In this document: positions 35,303-42,794 of the stretch, one piece after another
Position numbering within the stretch: the first letter of the stretch is position 1
Layout of the letters: each line of letters opens with the position of its first letter
The notes under the pieces: model-generated
What the model saw: only the letters and a program-made list of their open reading frames with translations
Told to the model about the DNA's origin: nothing
The model's database searches: none
Position numbers and translations under genes: made by a program
NCBI GenBank assembly: GCA_963770485.1
Contig: CAVYPX010000009.1
Location: forward strand, 186,001-250,000
Direction of reading: 5' to 3'
Source of the DNA: CAVVEC01 sp963770485
GTDB taxonomy: Bacteria; Acidobacteriota; Terriglobia; Terriglobales; Acidobacteriaceae
DNA length: 64,000 nt

Positions 35303-35836
35303 TCATCCTCGTTTCCTCGGCTTCGGTTCTCTGGCGTGTTGCAGTTTGATGGCTGGGTCGAGCTTCTCTTTGAGCCTCTGTTCTACCAGTTCCGGCACCA
35401 GGTCTTTAACGGAGCCGCCCAGTTGCGCAATCTCGCGCACCAGGCGCGAACTCAGATAAGAATACTGCTCGGCCGGCATCATGAAAATTGTTTCCACGGC
35501 GGGCTGCAATTTGCGGTTCATCAGGGCCATCTGCAGTTCGTATTCGTAGTCGCTAATGGCCCGAATGCCGCGCAGCACGGCTCCGGCATTAACCTTGACC
35601 GCGTAGTCCATGGTCAACCCGTCGAAGCTATCTACACGGACGTTGGAAAAGTCCTCGGTCATGGCTTCCAACATATGCAGGCGCTCGGGCAAGCTAAACA
35701 AGGGAGATTTCTCGGTATTGCGCAGCACGGCCACGATCAGTTCGTCGAAGATCTTGCTGCCACGCTCGATCAGGTCAAGGTGGCCATTAGTGGGCGGGTC
35801 GAAGGAACCGGGATAAATGGCGACGATCTTTTTCAA
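35303..35836 (-). CDS. coaD: phosphopantetheine adenylyltransferase
   Basis: CoaD adds AMP to 4'-phosphopantetheine, the fourth step of CoA synthesis. The 177-residue protein starts IVAIYPGSFDPPTNGHLDLIERG with the T/HxGH nucleotide-transferase motif, and has GLTMDYAV, VLRGIRAISDYEYELQMALMNRKL and YSYLSSRLVREIAQLGG, all standard blocks. It contributes with panB/panC at 61-64 kb to the same pathway. It is divergent from the receiver-TonB gene. Confidence 0.95.
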   Translation of the reverse strand: MKKIVAIYPGSFDPPTNGHLDLIERGSKIFDELIVAVLRNTEKSPLFSLPERLHMLEAMTEDFSNVRVDSFDGLTMDYAVKVNAGAVLRGIRAISDYEYELQMALMNRKLQPAVETIFMMPAEQYSYLSSRLVREIAQLGGSVKDLVPELVEQRLKEKLDPAIKLQHAREPKPRKRG

Positions 35837-36055
35837 TAATCCTCACACAAACCAGGGTCAGTTTCGGTAACAGAGGATTCTATGCGCGGGGTGAAGTGAA
35901 TGGCAATTGTTGTTTGGGCGGCATCGCTTTTTCGTGGCCAGCACTGTCCAACCGGACAGGGTAACTGTCTCCTCGGTTACTGGCCGTTTGATATGGCACG
36001 ATAGTGGTAGTTCGTAACTTGCTGGTTTTGCAATGGGAAACTAGTCTCGTAGTCG

Positions 36056-37429
36056 ATGCCGCGTACCCTCTTATTCTCCTCCGACGAGGAGGCATCGAGC
36101 CGGATGGCGCAAGCTCTGAAGGAACTGGAGCTTGAAGTCGAGCCTTGCAGTGACATCTTCGCCGCGGTAGAACGGCTTACTCATGAAAGCTACGATGCGG
36201 TTGTGGCTGATTGCGACGACGGTCCGGAAGCCAGTTTCCTGCTGCGAACGGCACGAGAATTGAGGCAGAACAAGATATTTTTCGCGCTTGCCGTCACGAG
36301 TGGGCCAGTGGGCTTTGGAGCGGAGGAAATCGGGGCCGATCTGGTACTCACGAAACCGATCATTCCCGAGCAGAGCAAGTACGCCCTGCTCCTCTGTGAC
36401 GCTTTTCTAGCTTGCCTAAGGACTTGGCTGACAGGCGCCGAGTTGGCGACAGCGCCTGAAACCGCGGTTCGCCCGGCGGTAAATCGAACATCCCCCGCAC
36501 CACCGCAAGAACGACCCGCAGACGTGAAGTTGGCGGCACGCCCGGCTGAGCCCTCCCCCCCACCCCCCTCCGCCGAGACCACCGTGCCAGTGAATCTTAC
36601 GTTTGCGACCCTCGACCGGGGACTTTTCGGTTCGGGCAGCCGGCTGACGAAGCCGAATCCCAGGGGTCCGTCTGGCCAAACTAAACCAAACCATGGTCCC
36701 AACAAACCAGGTCCCAACAAACCAGGTCCCAACAAATCCCTGTGGACGACGGCCATGGGTGTGGCCTTTCTTTCCATCGGCTATCTCTCCAGCCGGCCGG
36801 CGCAAGTCGAGAGCGTTGCCGCCAGCCCGCCTGCAGCGTATGAGCAGGCCTTGGCTGGCAACACGAGTCCGTTCCCCGAGGATGACGGCGCCAACATCCA
36901 AGTGATTCCAGTCTACCGCGCGTCCATTCCCGGCCAAGCTGCTTCGGGTAGCGGGGAAGCCCTGCCCGCCGCCCTGCCGCCAGACCAACCTCAAGTCACT
37001 GCAACCGCGGCGGATGTCCACATTCCCGAGAGCATAAAATTCCCCCAGCCGGGGGCAGACAGTGCTCGCAACGCAGCCGCCAGGTTCACGCCATCGCTTC
37101 TGGGTGAACTGGAACCGGTAAACCTCTCGGAAGATTCTTCCGAGCCGTTGCTGGTGCAGAAAGTGCAGCCGAGCTATCCCGAACAGGCTCTAAGGGCTGG
37201 ACTACAAGGCGCTGTGGTCCTGCAAGCCTCGATCGCCCGCGACGGCAGCATCCGGGATTTAAGGCTGATCCAGGGCTCGCTGCTGCTGGGGCAGGCTGCA
37301 TATCGAGCCGTGAAGCAATGGCGATACAAACCCTACTTGCGGAATGGGAGAGCGGTCGAAGCCCAGACCTTCGTGACCGTAGATTTCAGGCTTCCCCAGC
37401 AATCTCTTCTCTCGCCTCGCTCGCACTGA
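36056..37429 (+). CDS. receiver-TonB fusion protein, single-pass membrane
   Basis: The 457-residue protein has three parts. Residues 1-115 look like a CheY-type receiver: Asp10/Glu11 (SSDEEAS), phospho-acceptor Asp52 (DAVVADCDDG), Thr81 and Lys100-Pro101 (VLTKPI). A Pro-rich linker with PNKPG repeats leads to one hydrophobic helix near 228-246. A periplasmic Pro/Ala region and a TonB C-terminal domain (about 364-446) follow, with KVQPSYPEQALRAGLQG, VLQASIARDGSI and YRAVKQWRYKPYLRNG. TonB proteins couple the proton motive force to receptors. A receiver at this position is unusual. A histidine kinase gene starts 143 bases downstream. Confidence 0.85.
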   Translation: MPRTLLFSSDEEASSRMAQALKELELEVEPCSDIFAAVERLTHESYDAVVADCDDGPEASFLLRTARELRQNKIFFALAVTSGPVGFGAEEIGADLVLTKPIIPEQSKYALLLCDAFLACLRTWLTGAELATAPETAVRPAVNRTSPAPPQERPADVKLAARPAEPSPPPPSAETTVPVNLTFATLDRGLFGSGSRLTKPNPRGPSGQTKPNHGPNKPGPNKPGPNKSLWTTAMGVAFLSIGYLSSRPAQVESVAASPPAAYEQALAGNTSPFPEDDGANIQVIPVYRASIPGQAASGSGEALPAALPPDQPQVTATAADVHIPESIKFPQPGADSARNAAARFTPSLLGELEPVNLSEDSSEPLLVQKVQPSYPEQALRAGLQGAVVLQASIARDGSIRDLRLIQGSLLLGQAAYRAVKQWRYKPYLRNGRAVEAQTFVTVDFRLPQQSLLSPRSH

Positions 37430-37489
37430 TCTGAAGGTCAACCCAGCACCTCGAAAGGAACTCAGTTCACAACTTTTTACGTCTTTTTA

Positions 37490-37526
37490 CCCCGGATTGA
37501 CACATCTCCGGGGCTGGTCAACTATG
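37490..37526 (+). promoter_or_regulatory. promoter with an inverted repeat around the -35 element
   Basis: TTGACA (37497-37502) is bracketed by CCCCGGA (37490-37496) and TCCGGGG (37507-37513), a perfect 7-bp inverted repeat. The -10 position holds only a weak AACTAT or ACTATG. It lies 47 bases before the kinase start and may be an operator for the operon. Confidence 0.4.
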
Positions 37527-37572
37527 TTTCTTTGCGGGCTGGTCCAGAAATCACCCGGATCACGAGGCCTTT

Positions 37573-39234
37573 ATGAAAAGCAAGCGGCGCTGGAACGAGC
37601 GAACCCGGCTGATGCTGACCCTGGAACTCGCCGTGGTCTTGCCAGCCGCTGCTTTGGTGGTTCTCAGCGCGTGGCATTTGAAGTCAATTGAACGGGATCG
37701 CGGCGTCGAGGCGGCCTTCCAGCGTGACTTCAACCAAGTGCTCACCATTTCCGAGAAGGAGATCAACCAAAAGGCGAATGACTTGGTGGACGACGTGCGC
37801 GTCGGCTTCCCGGGCGCCAGCAACGCTTGCGCCGAGACCCTGGACCGGATCCTGGCGGACCATCCCTACATAGCTCACCTATTTGTTTATGACCCGAAGA
37901 CTGGGTTGATCTTTCGTTCGCAAGCCGGGGCCAACAGCGAAGAGTACCGCGCACAACGAGATTATCTTTTCCCCATGTACAACGGGTGGATGCAGCTCGA
38001 GTACAAGGACTTGGCGAAGAGCGTGGGCGAGGCGTCCAAGAAGGGAAGGCGCTTCCCCATGTTTGACTGGATTCCCAGGGGCGACAAGCATGTGTATGTT
38101 TCGGGACAGGCCTTCCTGACGAGGGACAGTTCGGGCGGCGACTTGGCCATTGCGGGCGTCATCTTTGACGCCGATTTCCTGCACGACCGTTTTTTCCCGG
38201 AAATGCTAGACACCGTCTTGAGTCACCAGGAAGAAAAGGGCGAGAAGAACCACGTAGTGATGATGCTCCATCCCAAGTATGATTACGCTCCCTTCGTTGC
38301 CTCCAGTGAATGGGATGGGGGCAAGCCCGAGGTGGAACGGAGTATGGAAGGCGCCTTCCCTGGCCTTACGCTCGCCATCAAGATGCGGGGAACCACGCTG
38401 GCCGCTCTGGAAGAGCGTTTCGTCCGCACCAGCTTCCTCATTCTCGGCGCCATTTCTCTGCTGCTGACCGGCGGAATCATCTTGACCCATCGCAACATTT
38501 CCCGGGAGATGGCGCTGGCGCGATTGAAGTCGGATTTCGTGTCGAACGTTTCGCATGAGCTCAGGACGCCGCTTTCGCTGATCCGCTTGTACGCGGAAAC
38601 CCTGGAAATGGGCCGGCTCAAGTCGGCGGAAAAATATCAGGAGTATTACTGCATTATCCGGAAGGAGAGCGAACGGCTGACTGCGCTGATCAACAACATC
38701 CTGGATTTCTCGCGCATCGAAGCGGGAAGAAAGGAATACGATTTCCGCGAGACCGACCTGCGCGAACTGGTGCGCAACACGCTGGAATCGTACCGCTACC
38801 AGATCGAGCAGAACGGATTTGCCTTTGAGGAAAAGATTGCCGAGGATGTGCCGCCGGTCAAGGTGGATCGGGAGTCGATGGCGCGTTCCCTGCTGAACCT
38901 GGTCAACAACGCGCTCAAGTATTCGCAGGACCGGAAATACATCGGGGTCAACCTGTTCCGCGACAACGGATCGGTGAAGCTGGAAGTGGTGGACCACGGC
39001 ATCGGCATCCCACAACAGGAACAACAGAAGATTTTCGAGAAGTTCTACCGGGTAGGCGATCCGCTGGTGCACAACACGAAGGGCAGCGGCCTGGGACTCT
39101 CGCTGGTGCGTCACATCGTGCAGGCGCATGGCGGAGAGGTTTTCGTAGACAGCGCACCCGGGCGGGGCAGCAAATTCACGATTTCTTTGCCGGTAAATGC
39201 GCCGGTGGCGGCGAGCAAGGCAGCGCCAGCGTAA
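37573..39234 (+). CDS. sensor histidine kinase (HisKA/HATPase)
   Basis: The 553-residue kinase has two membrane helices (about 13-35 and 283-305) enclosing a periplasmic sensor domain of about 245 residues with no obvious family. The dimerisation domain holds the H-box SNVSHELRTPLSLIRLYAETL with His328. The ATP domain has NLVNNALKYS, DHGIGIP, FEKFYRVGD and GSGLGLSLVRHIV. All catalytic boxes are intact. It is followed after 21 bases by an OmpR-type regulator, its likely partner, and by an ECF sigma factor. It might also phosphorylate the receiver-TonB protein encoded just upstream. Confidence 0.93.
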   Translation: MKSKRRWNERTRLMLTLELAVVLPAAALVVLSAWHLKSIERDRGVEAAFQRDFNQVLTISEKEINQKANDLVDDVRVGFPGASNACAETLDRILADHPYIAHLFVYDPKTGLIFRSQAGANSEEYRAQRDYLFPMYNGWMQLEYKDLAKSVGEASKKGRRFPMFDWIPRGDKHVYVSGQAFLTRDSSGGDLAIAGVIFDADFLHDRFFPEMLDTVLSHQEEKGEKNHVVMMLHPKYDYAPFVASSEWDGGKPEVERSMEGAFPGLTLAIKMRGTTLAALEERFVRTSFLILGAISLLLTGGIILTHRNISREMALARLKSDFVSNVSHELRTPLSLIRLYAETLEMGRLKSAEKYQEYYCIIRKESERLTALINNILDFSRIEAGRKEYDFRETDLRELVRNTLESYRYQIEQNGFAFEEKIAEDVPPVKVDRESMARSLLNLVNNALKYSQDRKYIGVNLFRDNGSVKLEVVDHGIGIPQQEQQKIFEKFYRVGDPLVHNTKGSGLGLSLVRHIVQAHGGEVFVDSAPGRGSKFTISLPVNAPVAASKAAPA

Positions 39235-39255
39235 GGTTTCGAAAAGGTTAGAAGC

Positions 39256-39936
39256 ATGGCCAAAATCCTTATCGTCGAAGATGAACCTGCCATGGTGGCG
39301 GGCTTGCGCGACAACTTCGAATTCGAGGGACATCAGGTGATCACCGCCGCGGATGGGGTTGCCGGGTTGGAGCGGGCGCTCTCCGAGTCTCCTGATCTGG
39401 TCATTCTGGACGTCATGATGCCGCGGATGAGCGGTTTGGACGTGTGCAAGCAACTCAAGGCGAAGCGGCCTTCGGTGCCGATCATCATGCTTACCGCCCG
39501 CGGACAGGAAGTGGACAAGGTGGTGGGGCTGGAGTTGGGCGCCGATGACTATGTGACCAAACCATTTTCGATTCGCGAGTTGCTGGCGCGGGTGAAGGCG
39601 GTGATGCGCCGGGCTCACGCCAACCCAAGGGGTAACGAGCAATTTGCGTTTGGCGAGATCGAGGTAAATGTGCGCAGCTGCCAGGTGTCGCGGAAGGGGA
39701 AGTCGCTCGAGTTTTCCTCGAAGGAGTTCGAGCTTTTGAAGTACTTCCTTCATCATCCGGGCGAGACCCTGAGCCGCGACCGGCTACTCGAGGAAGTCTG
39801 GGGATACGATCATTTTCCGACCACGCGCACCGTGGATGCCCATATTGTCCGGCTGCGGCAGAAGGTTGAGCCCAAGCCGGAGGAACCGCAATTCATCCTG
39901 ACCGTACACGGTACGGGGTACAAATTTGTCGGCTGA
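39256..39936 (+). CDS. OmpR/PhoB-family response regulator
   Basis: This 226-residue regulator has a complete receiver (VEDEPAM; Asp52 in VILDVMMPRM; Thr in LTARG; Lys in VTKPF) and a C-terminal winged helix (LEFSSKEFELLKYFL, LSRDRLLEEVWGYD, RTVDAHIVRLRQKVE, GTGYKFVG). It is the output partner of the preceding kinase. Its stop is only 25 bases before the sigma-factor start, so the three genes are probably co-transcribed. Confidence 0.95.
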   Translation: MAKILIVEDEPAMVAGLRDNFEFEGHQVITAADGVAGLERALSESPDLVILDVMMPRMSGLDVCKQLKAKRPSVPIIMLTARGQEVDKVVGLELGADDYVTKPFSIRELLARVKAVMRRAHANPRGNEQFAFGEIEVNVRSCQVSRKGKSLEFSSKEFELLKYFLHHPGETLSRDRLLEEVWGYDHFPTTRTVDAHIVRLRQKVEPKPEEPQFILTVHGTGYKFVG

Positions 39937-39961
39937 ATGTTCCAGGTGGGGAGAAACGAAG

Positions 39962-40594
39962 TTGGAAAAAGCATTGCAGCTCCGAGGCCGGCAGCGGCAG
40001 AACGGCGCATCCCCTGCTCGGGTTGATGACAGTCTGCTCATCCGCGAAGCTCAGATGGGCAATACTTCAGCCTTCGAAGAGTTGGTGCGCCAGTACGATC
40101 GCGCGGTACTGCGCCTGGCGGTTCATCTCACCGGATCGCAGGAGGATGGCCAGGACATCTATCAGGAAGCCTTCCTTCGCGCCTACATCAACCTGGGAAG
40201 CTTCCGGTTTGAGTGTTCCTTCTATACCTGGATTTACCGCATCGTGACCAATCTGTGTCTCGATCATCTGCGCAGGAGATCCTCGCGTGCCCGTGATCTG
40301 ACGACCACGATCTCGCCCGATGGCGAGGAGGAACAAGTTCTGGACCGCGTGCCCGATCAGCGCGCCGGCGCCAGCCCGGAGCGCAGCTACATCAGCCGGG
40401 AACTGCGGGCCTGCATCGTGCGGGCCATGGAACGTCTTTCGCCCCGGGAGCGCGTGGTGTTCGAGCTGAAGCATTACCACGGATTGAGACTGCGCACCGT
40501 GGCCGGCATTCTCAATACCAGCGAAGGCACCATCAAGAACACCCTGTTCCGCGCCACTCACAAGTTGCGCCATCAACTCGCTGAAGTTCGATAA
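39962..40594 (+). CDS. ECF RNA polymerase sigma factor (RpoE/SigW type)
   Basis: I choose the TTG at 39962, with GGGGAG eight bases upstream, over a TTG at 39926 that would overlap the regulator stop. Region 2 reads AFEELVRQYDRAVLRLAVHLTG ... DIYQEAFLRAYINLGSFR ... FYTWIYRIVTNLCLDHLRRR. Region 4 reads LSPRERVVFELKHYHGLRLRTVAGILNTSEGTIKNTLFRATHKLR. No zinc-finger anti-sigma gene follows; instead an exported LolA/RseB-like protein does. Its regulon is unknown. Confidence 0.92.
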   Translation: MEKALQLRGRQRQNGASPARVDDSLLIREAQMGNTSAFEELVRQYDRAVLRLAVHLTGSQEDGQDIYQEAFLRAYINLGSFRFECSFYTWIYRIVTNLCLDHLRRRSSRARDLTTTISPDGEEEQVLDRVPDQRAGASPERSYISRELRACIVRAMERLSPRERVVFELKHYHGLRLRTVAGILNTSEGTIKNTLFRATHKLRHQLAEVR

Positions 40595-40760
40595 ACCGGC
40601 GCGATAACCTCTTCTCTCGTCCCGTCATCTGATAGCCTTTAGGAATCCGCCCGGCACTTTGATAAAAGGGGCGAGAACCCGGCTACGCTGGCGGCTGCGG
40701 CTTGGCAAGGCGATTCCTGAAATGAAGCTTTGCGCACGAAACCTGAGAAAGAACGACAAG

Positions 40761-41558
40761 ATGAGCTTTCGCCGCTCTGACTCTCCAATCGGAGCCCGGA
40801 TCCTCCTGCTGGTGGCGCTGACGGCCGTCAGCGGTGCGGAGGTGAACCCGCCACCGCCGCCGGTGCTCTCGACGGATGCCATTGTGCAAAGGTTGATAGC
40901 GGCAAACGCCCAGCGCGCCGAGGCGTTGCACGGATATCAGGGTAAGCGAGTTTACCGCTTGACCTACCACGGACTTTTCGGCAGCCACGATGGTGAAATG
41001 CAAGTGCAAGCCACTTACATTGCACCCAACAAGAAGGATTTCAAGGTGGTTTCCGCGAGCGGTTCGAGGTTGCTGGATCGCGTGCTTCTGAAACTACTGA
41101 GCAGCGAACAGGAAGCGCAGCAGCAGCAGACTCGCGAGGAGTTGGAAATTAGCCCAAGAAACTACGCATTTGCGCTGGAGGAGGTCGAGAACACAGCGGC
41201 AGGCAGGCTCTATGTTCTTAACGTAACTCCCAAGGGAAGAAGCAAATACCTCTATCGCGGGAAGATCTGGGTGGACGCCCGGGATTTCGCCGTGGCGCGC
41301 ATGCAGGGTGAGCCGGCCAAGAACCCCTCCATCTGGGTCAGCCACACTCAGATTGAATACCGCTGGCAAAAGATCGAAGGCTTCTGGCTTCCCGCCCACA
41401 ACGAATCCATCACCCAGGTTCGAATGGGAGGCCGAGCGGTGCTGACCATCGACTACACGGATTATCACATCACCGGCGCAAGTCGTATTGCAACCCACGG
41501 CTCCGAAGGAAACCAGACTTTGCCGGATCCTTCCGCCGTGACTGCGGATCCGCGTTAG
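40761..41558 (+). CDS. exported LolA/RseB-like protein
   Basis: The 265-residue frame from ATG 40761 has a signal peptide (ARILLLVALTAVSGA) and a beta-rich body: YRLTYHGLFGSHDGEMQVQ, YVLNVTPKGRSKYLYRGKIWVD, ARDFAVARMQGEP and FWLPAHNES. The pattern of alternating strands ending in a substrate-history strand (IWVDARDFAVARMQ) resembles the LolA/MucB(RseB) fold. In proteobacteria MucB sits next to the sigma-E genes. Here it follows an ECF sigma factor by 167 bases, so a periplasmic sensing role is attractive but unproven. Lipoprotein trafficking is the alternative. Confidence 0.6.
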   Translation: MSFRRSDSPIGARILLLVALTAVSGAEVNPPPPPVLSTDAIVQRLIAANAQRAEALHGYQGKRVYRLTYHGLFGSHDGEMQVQATYIAPNKKDFKVVSASGSRLLDRVLLKLLSSEQEAQQQQTREELEISPRNYAFALEEVENTAAGRLYVLNVTPKGRSKYLYRGKIWVDARDFAVARMQGEPAKNPSIWVSHTQIEYRWQKIEGFWLPAHNESITQVRMGGRAVLTIDYTDYHITGASRIATHGSEGNQTLPDPSAVTADPR

Positions 41559-41660
41559 CCGGGTCGCCGCTTCGCCATTCGGACCTGAAAACACCCCAAA
41601 CGCTGCGGCCAACGACGCAACCGGCAGCCACGTGTGTTTTAATAAGCAAATAACACTTAC

Positions 41661-42680
41661 ATGCCGTCCCGCCGAACAATTTTGCGGCGCCGCGTGAAGG
41701 CGCTCTATCGCAATCTCCGCGGCGCGAGAATGATTACCCGCGCGCTCGCGTCCATCGAGCATCCGCTGTTGGCTCACATTATTCCGATCCGCCGCTGTAA
41801 CCTGGCGTGCGAATACTGCAACGAGTTCGACGATTTCTCCAAACCGGTCCCGACTGAGACCATGTTCCAGCGAGTGGACAAGCTGGCTGAGCTGGGCACG
41901 TCGGTGATCACGATCAGCGGCGGCGAGCCGCTCCTACACCCGGAACTCGACGCGATTATTGACCGCATCCGGAAGCGTGGCATGATCGCCGGACTCATCA
42001 CCAACGGCTACCTGCTTGTGCCGGAGCGCATCGAGCGCCTGAACCGGGCGGGCCTCGAATGGCTGCAGATCTCGATTGATAACGTTACGCCCGATGAGGT
42101 TTCCAAGAAGAGCCTGAAGGTTCTCGACAGGAAGCTCGAACTGCTGGCTGAACATGCCGATTTCCATGTAAACATCAACTCCGTGGTGGGCGGCGGCGTG
42201 CGCAATCCGCTGGACGCGTTGACCATTGGCAGGCGCGCACTGGAGCTGGGCTTCAGTTCGACGATCGGCATTATTCACGACGGCGGCGGACAGTTGCAGC
42301 CGCTGAGCCCGGAAGAACGCCGCGTCTATCACGAGATGAAGGCGATGGAAAAACGCAGCTTTACTCGCATCAACGCCTTCCAGCAGAACATTGCGCAGGG
42401 GCGGCCGAACCAGTGGCGCTGCCGGGCGGGCGCGCGGTACCTCTACATCTGCGAGGACGGCTTGGTGCACTACTGCTCCCAGCAGCGCGGTTATCCAGGC
42501 ATTGCGCTGGAGAATTACACCATTCACGATATCCGGCGCGAGTACGTGACCGAAAAAAGCTGTGCCCCACACTGCACCGTTTCCTGCGTGCATCAGGTTT
42601 CGATTTTCGATTCCTGGCGTGCCCCGCAGCAAGCCGCCCTGATCCCATCGCGGCCGGGCGGCCTGGTGCAGATCGAGTAA
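41661..42680 (+). CDS. radical SAM protein with SPASM-like C-terminus
   Basis: The 339-residue protein binds a 4Fe-4S cluster through Cys46, Cys50 and Cys53 (CNLACEYC) and uses S-adenosylmethionine (SGGEPLLHPEL, ITNGYLL). The C-terminal region has extra cysteines (WRCRAG, YICEDGLVHYC, KSCAPHCTVSC) compatible with a second cluster, as in SPASM/HpnH-type enzymes. HpnH is a hopanoid enzyme, but the Cys-rich end fits peptide or cofactor-modifying enzymes better. No clear substrate gene is adjacent. Confidence 0.8.
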   Translation: MPSRRTILRRRVKALYRNLRGARMITRALASIEHPLLAHIIPIRRCNLACEYCNEFDDFSKPVPTETMFQRVDKLAELGTSVITISGGEPLLHPELDAIIDRIRKRGMIAGLITNGYLLVPERIERLNRAGLEWLQISIDNVTPDEVSKKSLKVLDRKLELLAEHADFHVNINSVVGGGVRNPLDALTIGRRALELGFSSTIGIIHDGGGQLQPLSPEERRVYHEMKAMEKRSFTRINAFQQNIAQGRPNQWRCRAGARYLYICEDGLVHYCSQQRGYPGIALENYTIHDIRREYVTEKSCAPHCTVSCVHQVSIFDSWRAPQQAALIPSRPGGLVQIE

Positions 42681-42794
42681 CGATCCGATCGGACTTCCCC
42701 GGCCTGCTAGTGACCTCCGATCGCGTGGCCGGTCCCTTGGAATGAAACTCACCTTAGTAGGTTTGCGTGACGACGGACGGCTGGCGACGTCGGC

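Noticed and set aside
38206..39756. 516-codon reverse frame
   Set aside because: Antisense to the histidine kinase and its regulator, with arginine/histidine-rich shadow composition.
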